The position numbers and the translations under genes are program-made. A DNA stretch of 64,000 bases, taken from positions 682,001-746,000 of the forward strand of contig NZ_PTIR01000001.1 in the NCBI RefSeq assembly GCF_002934455.1, written 5' to 3'. How positions within the stretch are numbered: the first letter of the stretch is position 1; the number at the start of each line of letters is the position of its first letter. This document shows positions 15,811 through 24,661 of this stretch, piece by piece. Source of the stretch: Trinickia symbiotica. GTDB lineage: Bacteria; Pseudomonadota; Gammaproteobacteria; Burkholderiales; Burkholderiaceae. A model generated the notes under the pieces. The model made no database searches. It saw nothing but the letters and a program-made list of their open reading frames with translations, and was not told the origin of the DNA.

Positions 15811-18234
15811 TCAGTTCGAGTCGACGGGAATGGCGTGCAGCGGGTTGTCACTCGCCATGTCGCTCGGCTGCGCCGGCATGATCGGTGGCGGGGACGGAGC
15901 GGTCGACGCCGCCGCTTGAGGCGCGGGCGCCGTTGAGCTCTGCTGTCCCGCCGTTGCCGCTCCGGTCGACTCGTGCGCGGCAGCGGTGTCGGCCGTGGGC
16001 GCCGAACCGCCCGCTCCTCCCGCGCCCGCCGCCTGGGCATGATCCGCGGCCGCCCCATTTGCCGTCGCGCCGCCCGCCGCAGCACCGCCCACCGCCGTGC
16101 CACCTGCCGCCGCCCCTGCGCTCCCCACGCCGCCGCCAACCGCCGTTGCCGGTAGCGGCACCGACGTCATGAACCGGCCGCCGAACATCGTGGGCGGCGC
16201 CGTCGTACGCGGCGTCGCAGGCGGAACGCCGAGCGCGCCCGTTACGGGAACCGTCGCGGCCCCGCTTGTCGCAGCGCCCGCTTTGTCCGCTCCCGGCAAA
16301 GCGTTGCCGCCCCCGACATGTCCAGGCGTCACGGCAACGACCTCGGCAGAACCGACGGCAGCGACCGGCACCGCGCCGGAAGCCGTTGCGGGAGCAGGAG
16401 CGGGAAGCGCGGGCAACGCGGAAGCCGTGTCCACACTCGGCGGATCGAGCCGCAGCTGCTCCGTGCGCACTTTCTCGTCGGTGCCCGACCACATCTCGCG
16501 CGTGTCGGCATCGGCTGCGAGCTGCGGCCGGATGATGTGCGGCGTGATCATCAGCACGATCTCCGTCTTCTTGTGGTCGCCGTTGTGATTCGAGAACAGC
16601 CTGCCGAGCACCGGCAGCTGGCCGAGCCCCGGCACCTTGTCGGCCGCGTCGCGGTCTTCGTCCTGAATCAAGCCGCCGAGGATCTGCGTCTCGCCGTCCT
16701 TCATCCTCAAGCTCGTCGACGCGCTGCGCGTGCCGATCTGATAAGCGAGCGAGCTGAGTCCGCTTTGCGAGTTGCTGCTCGAGATCGTGTTCGTGATGTT
16801 GCTCACTTCCAGGTTCAACTTCATGCCGACGTCGTTGTCGCGGTAGACCTGCGGCTCGACTTCCAGCTTGATGCCCACGTCGAGGTACTGGATCGATTGC
16901 GAATAAGCCGGGCCGCTCGTGCTCGGCACGCTGGAGCTCGAAATCACCGGCACCTTGTCGCCGATGAGGATTTTCGCCTTCTCCTTGTTGCGCGTGCGAA
17001 TGCGCGGGCTTGCCAGCAGGTTCGCATCGGTGTCGGTCAGCTTGAAGTTGGCGGTGGCCGACAGCCCGCTCACGGCGAGCGCATTGACCGGCAAATGATG
17101 GAGGTCGGCCCACGTCTGTACTGAGTTCGGCGTCGACGCGCTGAAACTGTTGGGCCAGTCGATGCCGAGATCGGTCAGCCGATCTCGCGACACTTCGAGC
17201 ACCTTCACCTCGAGCATTACTTCGGGGTCCGGAATATCCTGCGCGGCAATCATCCGCTCGGCCACGCGGATCGTCTCCGGCGTCGCGCGAATCGTTACCG
17301 TGTTCGCTCGCTCGTCGACTACGACCTCCTTGATTTTCAGAAGGCTCTTCAGGAGCGTCTGAATCTGTTTCGCATCCGTATTCGAGAGCTGGAACGTGCG
17401 GACTTTCAGATCTTCGTACTCCTGCTCTTTCGCCGGCGTCGCCGGATAGATGAACACGGTGTTCGCGTTGAGCACCTTCTTTTCGAGCTGGTTCTGCATG
17501 AGGATCATGTCGACCGTATCATCGAGCGAGGCGTTCGAAACGAATATCGTCGTCTTCAGATCGGCACGCACATCGCGGTCGAAAATGACGTTGAGGCCCG
17601 TCGTGCGCGAGAGCGCCTCGAACACCATCCGCACATTGGCATCGCGAAACTGCAGCGATACGGGCTTTTTCATGATCGACGTCGATGCGTTTTGCTCGTC
17701 GGCCGCAAGCCGAGCCTGGCGGCGCTTCTCGGCGAGCTCGCGATAGAGCCGCAGCGCCGCGACGTTATTCGGGTTTTCCGCAAGCACCTGATCGAGCCGC
17801 TGAGCGGCGCTATCGAGCGAGCCGCGCTTCACCATCCGATCGACTTCGCTCAAGATGAAGTCGTCGCGCCGATCCAGCTCGATCGCCGAGCCGATCCGCT
17901 TGCCGCGCTCGCTCGTCGGATCGAGCTTCCACGCCTCCTGCAGCTTCTGGATCGCCGCGCCGTAGTCGTGCCGGACGCGGAGCTGGTCGGCCTCGTCGAG
18001 CAGCGCCGTGACCTCATGGTCGCGCTCGTCGAGATACTTGAGCTGCGCCTTCGCGTTCGTCGGCTCGCGTTTGCTCGCGGTGCGCAAATCGTCGATATTG
18101 GTCGCGCATCCGCCGACGAGCGACAAGACGACGGCCCAAGCAACGCCGCAGGCAAGCGGCGCGAACTTCAAATCCCGGGGCAGGTGGCAACGGTCCGCTT
18201 CGCGCGCAACACCCCGTCTCGATGACGGTTTCAT
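15811..18234 (-). CDS. Secretin lipoprotein (GspD/PilQ-type outer-membrane channel)
   Basis: 807 residues. The N-terminal signal has a lipobox (LVGGC), so the secretin carries its own lipid anchor. Residues about 55-180 are TPR-like helices, then a secretin/TonB short N domain (VSLQFRDANVRMVFEALSR), an N1-type domain (FQLSNTDAKQIQTLLKSLL) and the secretin core, about 335-570 (EVMLEVKVLEVSRDRLTDLG, VPGLGQLPVLGRLFSN, EIVLMITPHIIRP). This is the TPR-secretin layout seen in PilQ/MshL-like and some GspD proteins. Beyond about residue 585 lies a 220-residue Ala/Gly/Pro-rich, probably disordered tail, unusual for a secretin. Forms the outer-membrane gate for the oxidase cargo encoded downstream. Confidence 0.92.
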   Translation of the reverse strand: MKPSSRRGVAREADRCHLPRDLKFAPLACGVAWAVVLSLVGGCATNIDDLRTASKREPTNAKAQLKYLDERDHEVTALLDEADQLRVRHDYGAAIQKLQEAWKLDPTSERGKRIGSAIELDRRDDFILSEVDRMVKRGSLDSAAQRLDQVLAENPNNVAALRLYRELAEKRRQARLAADEQNASTSIMKKPVSLQFRDANVRMVFEALSRTTGLNVIFDRDVRADLKTTIFVSNASLDDTVDMILMQNQLEKKVLNANTVFIYPATPAKEQEYEDLKVRTFQLSNTDAKQIQTLLKSLLKIKEVVVDERANTVTIRATPETIRVAERMIAAQDIPDPEVMLEVKVLEVSRDRLTDLGIDWPNSFSASTPNSVQTWADLHHLPVNALAVSGLSATANFKLTDTDANLLASPRIRTRNKEKAKILIGDKVPVISSSSVPSTSGPAYSQSIQYLDVGIKLEVEPQVYRDNDVGMKLNLEVSNITNTISSSNSQSGLSSLAYQIGTRSASTSLRMKDGETQILGGLIQDEDRDAADKVPGLGQLPVLGRLFSNHNGDHKKTEIVLMITPHIIRPQLAADADTREMWSGTDEKVRTEQLRLDPPSVDTASALPALPAPAPATASGAVPVAAVGSAEVVAVTPGHVGGGNALPGADKAGAATSGAATVPVTGALGVPPATPRTTAPPTMFGGRFMTSVPLPATAVGGGVGSAGAAAGGTAVGGAAAGGATANGAAADHAQAAGAGGAGGSAPTADTAAAHESTGAATAGQQSSTAPAPQAAASTAPSPPPIMPAQPSDMASDNPLHAIPVDSN

Positions 18235-18882
18235 TTAGTTCCCCTCGCCCTCGATGGTCATTACCTGCTTCTCTCGGAGCGGCAGATACGTAAACACGGC
18301 CGCCGTGGCCGCAATCGATTCGAACCGGTAACGGCCGTCGATTACCTCGCCCGGCGAGACGATCAGCAATTGATCGCCATTCGCCAGGAAGACCTGCGGC
18401 TTCGCCTGATTCGCATTTGACATTCCCACATAAGTGAACGGCAGCGGCGGCGCCGCGGGCGGCGGCGCCTGCACCGCTTCGGCCACCGGCGCGGGCGGCG
18501 GTGGCGGCGGCGGCAGCCAGGACTGCACGTTGAACGGATCGTTTTGCGCTTCCGGGGAGAGCCGCGCCCGTAACGCGGCGAGCTTCTGACGCGCCGTACG
18601 CGCGAGGGCATCGTCATCGGGGGCTCGCGCTTGCGGTGACGATGCGTCAGGAATTGCCCCACGTTTGGCAGGCGCGCTCGAAGCCGTCGCAGTCGTTGGG
18701 GGACGTGCAGCCGCGCGCGGCGCGAGCCCCGCTGCGCCGTGTGGCCTGGCCGCGCCGACGCTCAATACGCTCTCGCGCGAGGCGAGCGCGCCGAATGCAT
18801 CGGTCACGCTCAGATAGCGCGCGCCGAGCCAGGCGAGCATTGCCGCACTGGCGGCCAACAGGGCGGCGGATAGCGGCTTCAT
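18235..18882 (-). CDS. PilP/GspC-like inner-membrane linker protein
   Basis: 215 residues with one N-terminal membrane segment (AALLAASAAMLAWLGARYL), a long Ala/Pro-rich periplasmic linker, a stretch of nine prolines after VQSWLP, and a C-terminal small beta domain: PLPFTYVGMSN, QVFLANGDQLLIVSPGEVI, RFESIAATAAVFTYLPL. This is the homology-region type fold of GspC/PilP that contacts the secretin N domains. The stop abuts the secretin start, and its own start overlaps the end of the PilO-like gene (ATGA). Expected to link the inner-membrane platform to the secretin. Confidence 0.78.
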   Translation of the reverse strand: MKPLSAALLAASAAMLAWLGARYLSVTDAFGALASRESVLSVGAARPHGAAGLAPRAAARPPTTATASSAPAKRGAIPDASSPQARAPDDDALARTARQKLAALRARLSPEAQNDPFNVQSWLPPPPPPPAPVAEAVQAPPPAAPPLPFTYVGMSNANQAKPQVFLANGDQLLIVSPGEVIDGRYRFESIAATAAVFTYLPLREKQVMTIEGEGN

Positions 18883-19445
18883 GATCGGCTCGCGCGATAA
18901 ATGAGGTTGAAGCGGATCCTCGCTTCGAGCACGTCTCCGCTCACGGCGGGCCGTTCGACGTGAATCTCCTGCAGCGCCGCGTTGGGGACGCTGTCGAGGA
19001 CGAGCGCGACGAAACGCCGGATCGAGACGTAGCGATCCTTGACGGGCAAGAGCACCTGGTAGGTCGTGAACGGCCCGGATCGATCGCCGCCGACCTGATA
19101 TTGCGCCGAGCCCAGCGTCAGATTCGCGGCATGGGCTTGCGCAAGAATCGTCGCGACGTCGTCGCCGTTTTGAGCGAACGAAGGGAATAGCTCGGGCAAT
19201 GCGGCAAGCACCTGAGCCGGATCGTCGGCATGCCTTCGATGCTCGGGATGGGCGGCCTTTACAGCATGCGCAAGCACGATGCGCTCACGAACGCTTCGCG
19301 TATCGGCGTTCAAGGCCGGCACCGCACTCGACGCCGCGGCCGCCACGGCAAGCACCGCGGCGCCGGCGAGGCCGGGCCAGCCGAACGAGCGCCGCAACTC
19401 GAAACGCACGGTCCGCGCCAGGTCGCTGAGCCCAGTCGCTCTCAT
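18879..19445 (-). CDS. PilO/GspM-like inner-membrane protein
   Basis: 188 residues from the ATG at 19445, which overlaps the stop of the PilN-like gene; a start 12 bp upstream is possible. The short cytoplasmic N-terminus is followed by one membrane helix (GLAGAAVLAVAAAASSAVPAL) and a periplasmic ferredoxin-like domain typical of PilO/GspM: NLTLGSAQYQV, TTYQVLLPVKDRYVSIRRFVA, LDSVPNAALQEIHVERP. Position between PilN-like and PilP-like genes supports the call. It would form the periplasmic ring of the assembly platform. Confidence 0.75.
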   Translation of the reverse strand: MRATGLSDLARTVRFELRRSFGWPGLAGAAVLAVAAAASSAVPALNADTRSVRERIVLAHAVKAAHPEHRRHADDPAQVLAALPELFPSFAQNGDDVATILAQAHAANLTLGSAQYQVGGDRSGPFTTYQVLLPVKDRYVSIRRFVALVLDSVPNAALQEIHVERPAVSGDVLEARIRFNLIYRASRS

Positions 19446-19975
19446 GACTTTCTCCATATCGCGGTGATCTGAAAGCGAACCGGCACGCCTGGCGTCGTGG
19501 TCTCGACGAGATGCGTGTTGAGGACGGCTTCGCGCAGCAAGGCACTGCCCTGCAGGTACTTCAGATACCGGACCATCGCATCGAAATCCTTCGCTTCGGC
19601 CGTGATGCGAATTTGCCCTTGCGCCGGGCTCTGATCGATGCCGATGAGAGCGACATCGTGCTCGCGGTACCCTTCGACGATGGCGAGCAAGTCCTGCCAC
19701 GGCACCGTGATCTCGCTGAAGACTGCATTGATCTCCTTCGCCTGTTGGCGCGCGGCGGGCGTCGAAGCCGCGCTGTCGTGGCGCGATGGCGCCGGCGCAT
19801 GAAGATGCACGAAAGCGGCGAGTGTGTCGTGTGCCCGTTCGTTGGCGCGGTAGGCATGCCATAGCGCATCGCCCGCAAGGAGCGCCGCAAGCACGGCGAA
19901 GATCGCGAGCGCAACGCCGGCCCGCGGATTGCGCGCGCCGCGTCGTGCGAAATCGAGCGTGAGAAGCGGCGTCAT
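19442..19975 (-). CDS. PilN-like inner-membrane protein
   Basis: 177 residues: short cytoplasmic N-terminus (LDFARRGARNPRAG), one membrane helix (VALAIFAVLAALLAGDALW) and a coiled, then alpha/beta periplasmic domain (VPWQDLLAIVEGY, VALIGIDQSPAQGQIRITAEA, MVRYLKYLQGS). This is the PilN/GspL C-terminal layout. In such systems PilN's N-terminus docks on the actin-like PilM, whose candidate is the next gene upstream. Ends in an ATGA overlap with the PilO-like gene. Confidence 0.72.
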   Translation of the reverse strand: MTPLLTLDFARRGARNPRAGVALAIFAVLAALLAGDALWHAYRANERAHDTLAAFVHLHAPAPSRHDSAASTPAARQQAKEINAVFSEITVPWQDLLAIVEGYREHDVALIGIDQSPAQGQIRITAEAKDFDAMVRYLKYLQGSALLREAVLNTHLVETTTPGVPVRFQITAIWRKS

Positions 19976-19994
19976 GATGCCTCCCGGGGGTCGT

Positions 19995-20900
19995 TCATGT
20001 TGCGAGCTCCATCAGCCCGAGAGCCGGCGGCGCGCTGCTCATGTGGGCGTGCAGCGCGGTGAAGCGCGCGAAGCTCCGCTCGAACGGCTCGGGATCGAGC
20101 GCAAGGCCGCAGAGATAAACCCCGCATTCGGCCCCGCGCGCCGCCGCCGACCGCTCGAAGATTTGCCGCGCGGCATCGGCAACGGCATGCGCGCCCGCGT
20201 CGCCTTCCTCGGCGCCGTCGCGAAACACGCGTTCGGTGTCGTAGGCGGACCAGCCGCCCTTGCCGATCGTCACCGCGTGCAGCAGCGTGTCAGTCGCGAC
20301 GAGCAGCCAACCGTCGCCGCCCCCGATTGCGGACCGGACGCGGTTCAATATTCGCGGCAGCGCAAGCACGATGCTCGCGACATCGACGCGCGCCTCGGCG
20401 CTTTTCTCGCGAATTCCCTCGATGAGCGCGCGCGGCAATGCGCTCGCGAAAAGCGTCCGGCCGCCGGGCTGCACCTGCCACCGGACGATGAGCGTCTCGC
20501 CGTCGACGCCGAACGTATCGGCGAAGTAGGCGCCGGCGACCTCGTCCAGATCACGTGCGCGCAGACTGCGAAAGTCGCCGCGCAGGATTGCGTGACGGCC
20601 CCAGAAGTCGTCGAGCACGATGGCGGCGCGGCGGGGACCGGTGCGCGCCTCGACGCTCGATGGCGACCCGCCTTCTGCATCGGTGCTCGCATCCGTGCTC
20701 GCATCGTCCAGCGCGCGGCCGAACGCATCGAAGAGGCCAGCGTCCGTGTAGCGCAGCGCCGATTCGATCTCGACGATCCGCACCGCGCTCGGTGCCGCAT
20801 CGCGCGCCGCCCGCCGCAGCCATGACCGGCGCCGCCGGCCAACCGCGACGTCGCAGGTGCCGAGGCCGATGGCGAGTGTGTCAGTCGACGATCGTGACAC
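19995..20900 (-). CDS. PilM/GspL-cytoplasmic-like protein, divergent
   Basis: 301 residues, soluble, overlapping the end of the GspE gene by 20 bp. It sits exactly where PilM (or the cytoplasmic half of GspL) is expected, between the ATPase and a PilN-like protein. The visible features are weak: an opening TLAIGLGTCDVAV that could be the phosphate-1 strand of an actin-like fold, and Arg/Ala-rich helices. There is no convincing ATP-binding motif by eye. Call rests mainly on gene order; an unrelated adaptor cannot be excluded. Confidence 0.55.
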   Translation of the reverse strand: MSRSSTDTLAIGLGTCDVAVGRRRRSWLRRAARDAAPSAVRIVEIESALRYTDAGLFDAFGRALDDASTDASTDAEGGSPSSVEARTGPRRAAIVLDDFWGRHAILRGDFRSLRARDLDEVAGAYFADTFGVDGETLIVRWQVQPGGRTLFASALPRALIEGIREKSAEARVDVASIVLALPRILNRVRSAIGGGDGWLLVATDTLLHAVTIGKGGWSAYDTERVFRDGAEEGDAGAHAVADAARQIFERSAAARGAECGVYLCGLALDPEPFERSFARFTALHAHMSSAPPALGLMELAT

Positions 20901-22602
20901 GATTGATCTCCTCGAGCGTCGTTTCGCCGGCCGCGAGCAGCTTCACTGCGGCCCGCCGCAGCGTCGTCATTCCGCAGCGCAGGGCCGCGCTTTTGATCTG
21001 ACCGAGCGGCGCGCGCTCCGACAGCAACTGGCGCAATTCGTCGTTCATCCGCAGCGCCTCCGCGATCGCACGGCGCCCTCGATAGCCCGTGCCGCGACAC
21101 GCCGCGCAACCGATCCCGCGACGAAACCGGTACTCGTGCGCCGTGCCGGGATCGATGCCCGAGCGCGCGAGCAGCTCCGGCGCGATCGTCTCTTCCAAGG
21201 CGCATTCGCCGCAGCACTGGCGCAACAAACGCTGGGCGATCACGCCGTTCAATGCGGACACGAAGCTGTACGAGTCGACGCCCATGTTCGTGAAGCGACC
21301 GATCACATCGAAAACATTGTTCGCGTGCACCGTCGTGAAGACCTGGTGACCCGTGAGCGCGGCCTGCACGGCGATCTGCGCCGTTTCCGTGTCGCGGATC
21401 TCGCCGACCATGATGCGATCCGGATCGTGCCGCAGGATCGAGCGCAACCCGCGCGCGAACGTGAGCCCCTTCGCTTCGTTGACGGGAATCTGCAGGATGT
21501 CGCCGAGCTGATACTCGACGGGATCCTCGATCGTCACGGTCTTCTCGAGGCCGTCGTTGATCTCGGTCAGAATCGCGTAGAGGGTCGTCGTCTTGCCGCT
21601 GCCTGTCGGCCCCGTGACGAGCAGCATCCCGTACGGCATCGCGGCGACCGTGCGCATGAACGTCATGTCGGCCGCCTGAAAACCGAGCGCCTCGAGCGTG
21701 AGGCCGCCCGCGGCCTGCGAAAGCTGATAACGATCGAGAATGCGCAAGACCGCATCCTCGCCGAAGAGGTTCGGCATGATCGAGACGCGAAAGTCGATCT
21801 CGCGGGCGGCGAACTGCGCCTTGAAGCGCCCGTCCTGCGGCACGCGGCGCTCAGCGATGTCGAGCTCGGAAATCACCTTGAGGCGCGACAGAACCTGGTC
21901 CGCGAGCTCGCGGCCCTCCATCCGGCTAATCACGCTGAGCACGCCGTCGATGCGGTACTTGATCACTAGACCGTTGCCGCGGCATTCGAGGTGAATGTCG
22001 CTCGCCTGCATCTTGAGCGCGTCGTAGATCGTCGAGTTGAGCAGCCTGACGACGGGGCTGTCGTCGTGACTGATGCCCTGCAGCGTCAGCGCGAGCGCGG
22101 CCGTGTCGCTCGCGTGCTTCGCCGTTTCCCCAAGCGCGACCGTGTCCATCGCGCGCACGTCTTTTTCGCGCGCGGCCAGATAGGCATTCAGATCGCCGAC
22201 GCTCGCGAGCGCCCAGCGGTACGGCACGCGCGGCCGCGCGCGCATGCGTTGATCCACGCAGCCGCGCGTGCGTGCATCGAGCGGATCGGCGATCACGAAC
22301 AGCAGCCGCTCGCTGCCGGCCTCGCCATCCCGGAAACAGATCGCGAGGCGCGACGCCGCCTCGATGAACGGCATGATTTCGAAGTCGGGCTCGAGCCGGT
22401 GCATCTCCCGCATGCCGATCGGCGTCATGCGAAACGCCTCGGCCAGCCCGGCGAGTGCCGTCTCGCCGTCCACGCCCATATGCGCCGGCAGCGCCTCGAG
22501 CGCGCGGGCGGCCGACCCATGGTGCTCGACGAGCGATGCGAGCGCCTCGCGATACGGCGTCCGGTTGGGCTCGGCACTCGCGCAGATGGTATCGGTATCC
22601 AT
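20881..22602 (-). CDS. gspE: GspE-type secretion ATPase
   Basis: 573 residues. An N-terminal MshEN/GspE-II-like domain is followed by the type II/IV secretion ATPase core: SDIHLECRGNG (Asp box), GPTGSGKTTTLY (Walker A, Lys337), DRIMVGEIRD (Walker B) and HQVFTTVHAN (His box). A zinc-binding four-cysteine element follows: CGEC ... GCAACRG. The protein drives pseudopilus growth from the cytoplasm through GspF. It precedes the PilM-like gene with a 20-bp overlap and follows gspF with a 7-bp gap, all in one operon. Confidence 0.96.
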   Translation of the reverse strand: MDTDTICASAEPNRTPYREALASLVEHHGSAARALEALPAHMGVDGETALAGLAEAFRMTPIGMREMHRLEPDFEIMPFIEAASRLAICFRDGEAGSERLLFVIADPLDARTRGCVDQRMRARPRVPYRWALASVGDLNAYLAAREKDVRAMDTVALGETAKHASDTAALALTLQGISHDDSPVVRLLNSTIYDALKMQASDIHLECRGNGLVIKYRIDGVLSVISRMEGRELADQVLSRLKVISELDIAERRVPQDGRFKAQFAAREIDFRVSIMPNLFGEDAVLRILDRYQLSQAAGGLTLEALGFQAADMTFMRTVAAMPYGMLLVTGPTGSGKTTTLYAILTEINDGLEKTVTIEDPVEYQLGDILQIPVNEAKGLTFARGLRSILRHDPDRIMVGEIRDTETAQIAVQAALTGHQVFTTVHANNVFDVIGRFTNMGVDSYSFVSALNGVIAQRLLRQCCGECALEETIAPELLARSGIDPGTAHEYRFRRGIGCAACRGTGYRGRRAIAEALRMNDELRQLLSERAPLGQIKSAALRCGMTTLRRAAVKLLAAGETTLEEINRVTIVD

Positions 22603-22609
22603 GTCGTCC

Positions 22610-23812
22610 CTACTCGATGCTCGACGCCAACTGGAAGATCGGCATGTACATCAGCACGACGATGCCGCCGATCACGACGCCGATGACGATCATCATCGCG
22701 GGCTCGATGAGCCGCGAGATCAGATCGATCGCACGTGAGACGTGCGCCTCCTGAAAACTCGCGACCTTGTCGAGCACGGGCCCGAGGCCGCCCGTCTTTT
22801 CGGCGACGGTCAGCAAGCGGAATGTGATCGGGCTCGCGAGGCCGCAGTCGAGAAACGCCTCGGAAATCCTGCCGCCGTTGCGCACGCGCTCCAACGCAAG
22901 CACGAGCGCTGCGCGATCGGCGCGCGAGACGAGTGCCTGCGCGAGATCGAATGCCTGAACGACGGGAATGCCGCCATCGACGAGCATGGCCGCCGTCCGA
23001 AAGAACTGCGCCTGGCGATAGATGCGGAAATACTCGCCGATGCCGGGCAAGGCAAGCACACGGTCGGCCGCCCAGTTACGCACCGAAGCACGGCGTAGTG
23101 CAACGAGCGAGCCCAGCACGACGATCGCGAGGGCCGCCGCGAGCTCGGCGCCATGCGCGTGCACGAGCGAACCCCAGGCCATGAGCCATTGCGACAGCAA
23201 CGGCAGCTCATGTCCACTGTGCTCGAGCAGGCCCGCGAACCGCGGCACGACGAACGCGAGCAGAAACAGCACGACGACCGAGCCGACGGCCAGCAGCACG
23301 GCCGGATAGACCGACGCCGAAATCACGCGCGCGCGCAGCGCCTGCAACGTGGCGCTGTTGCGCGAGTAGCGCTTGAGGCTTTCGGCGAGGCCGCCCGTCT
23401 GCTCGCTCGCCTTCACGCAGGCGACGAGCACGGGCGGGAACACATCGTCCGCGAAGTTGAGCGCGGCCGATAGCGAATGACCTTCCTCGAGCCGGCGCAG
23501 CAAATCGCGATAGACCTGCGCCGACGCCTCGCGGCGCTCGTTGCTGCCGAGCGTGCGCAACGCGTCGATGACGCTGACGCCTGCATCGATGAGCGCGGCG
23601 AGCTCGCGCGCGAAGAGCTCGACATTGAACCTCGCGCCGCCGAGCGCCGTACTTTGCGCGAGCCGACGGCGGGCGACCCCATCGGCTCTAATCGAGATCA
23701 CGCGCAGGCCTCGCGAGCGCGCAATGCTGGCGGCGCCATCCGACGTATCTCCTTCGAGGCTGATCGTCTGCACCAGACCGGCCGCATCGAAGACGCGCAA
23801 CGAGTACTTCAC
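22610..23812 (-). CDS. gspF: GspF/PilC-type inner-membrane platform protein
   Basis: 400 residues with two GspF domains and three membrane helices. Typical signatures: FARELAALIDAGVSVIDALRTL in the first half, VYRDLLRRLEEGHSLSAAL, VVLFLLAFVVPRFAGLLEHSG, then the repeat in the second half (RTAAMLVDGGIPVVQAFDLA, ISEAFLDCGLASPI, LGPVLDKVASFQEAHVSRAI) and the closing membrane helix PAMMIVIGVVIGGIVVLMYMP. Full family length. Couples the ATPase to pseudopilin assembly. Confidence 0.95.
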   Translation of the reverse strand: MKYSLRVFDAAGLVQTISLEGDTSDGAASIARSRGLRVISIRADGVARRRLAQSTALGGARFNVELFARELAALIDAGVSVIDALRTLGSNERREASAQVYRDLLRRLEEGHSLSAALNFADDVFPPVLVACVKASEQTGGLAESLKRYSRNSATLQALRARVISASVYPAVLLAVGSVVVLFLLAFVVPRFAGLLEHSGHELPLLSQWLMAWGSLVHAHGAELAAALAIVVLGSLVALRRASVRNWAADRVLALPGIGEYFRIYRQAQFFRTAAMLVDGGIPVVQAFDLAQALVSRADRAALVLALERVRNGGRISEAFLDCGLASPITFRLLTVAEKTGGLGPVLDKVASFQEAHVSRAIDLISRLIEPAMMIVIGVVIGGIVVLMYMPIFQLASSIE

Positions 23813-23873
23813 TTTACCCCTCCCCCGGCAGCCCGCCCGTTCTCACGGCGCACCGCGCAGCCCCATCCCGTTT

Positions 23874-24359
23874 TCACCACGACGTAATCGCGACGTCCTC
23901 GCCCGTGCCGCCCGGCTGCCCCGTCCGTCCGAGCGTGTAAAGGTCGTACTCGCCATGCTCGCCCGGCGAGCGATAAACGTAAGGACGGTTCCACGGATCG
24001 GGCGGCACCGCCTTCTTCAGGTACGGCCCGCTCCAGCGCGGCTCGTTCTGCGGCCTCGTGAAGAGCGCATCGAGCCCTTCCTCCGTCGTCGGATACTGGC
24101 CCACATCGAGCCGATACTGGTCGAGCGCCTTGCCGAGCGAGTCGATCTGCGCCTTCGCGATCTTGACGTTCGACTTGCCGATCTGATTGAAGTATTGCGG
24201 CGCGACGAGCCCCGCCAGAAGTCCGATGATGACCATGACGACGAGCAGCTCGAGCAGCGTGAAGCCGGCACCTTGCCGTATGCGGCGATGCGGGCCGTCG
24301 TGCCGGCAATCGCCGCGCAACCGTGCGAGCCGCGACATCATCTGCCTATCGATGTTCAC
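23874..24359 (-). CDS. gspG: Major pseudopilin GspG
   Basis: 161 residues from a GTG start with AGGAGG 5 nt upstream; a downstream ATG at 24341 is possible. The leader ends IRQGAG and is followed by FTLLELLVVMVIIGLLAGLVA, with Glu5. Then YFNQIGKSNVKIAKAQIDSLGKALDQYRLDVGQYP and TTEEGLDALFTRP, WSGPYLKK, DPWNRPYVYRSPGEHGEYDLYTLG: the textbook GspG sequence including the calcium-site loop. First gene of the minus-strand operon, so the main promoter should lie in 24360-24660. Confidence 0.97.
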   Translation of the reverse strand: MNIDRQMMSRLARLRGDCRHDGPHRRIRQGAGFTLLELLVVMVIIGLLAGLVAPQYFNQIGKSNVKIAKAQIDSLGKALDQYRLDVGQYPTTEEGLDALFTRPQNEPRWSGPYLKKAVPPDPWNRPYVYRSPGEHGEYDLYTLGRTGQPGGTGEDVAITSW

Positions 24360-24661
24360 GATCCCTCCTTCGCCGCCCCGGCGTCGCGCCCTATTGGGCT
24401 TGATCCCATTCTTGTCTGTCCATTACAGTGCAATAAGTGAGGAACGCCCGCCCGCGCGCATGGGTAATTCCCCGCTACGCGGTTGCCTGACGGCGCCCCG
24501 TTGCGCGAGGGCCGGCGAAACACAAGAATTCAGTTAGCCCGCGTACATAACGGCGAATCCGATGGACCGCGCGGGCCGACGTACGGGCGTTACCCCGCAT
24601 GCTCCGGCCGCGCGCGATCTGGCGCGGCTGCTCGCACGCACATACCGTTTTCGGAGGCCTC
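24360..24661. promoter_or_regulatory. Divergent intergenic region between gspG operon and histidine kinase
   Basis: 302 bp without a convincing gene. It separates the minus-strand secretion/oxidase operon from the plus-strand kinase, so it should contain both promoters. It holds strong ribosome sites for each side (AGGAGG for gspG; GGAGG at 24653-24657 for the kinase). I could not define -35/-10 boxes with confidence; the region around 24410-24445 is the most AT-rich part. Confidence 0.5.
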
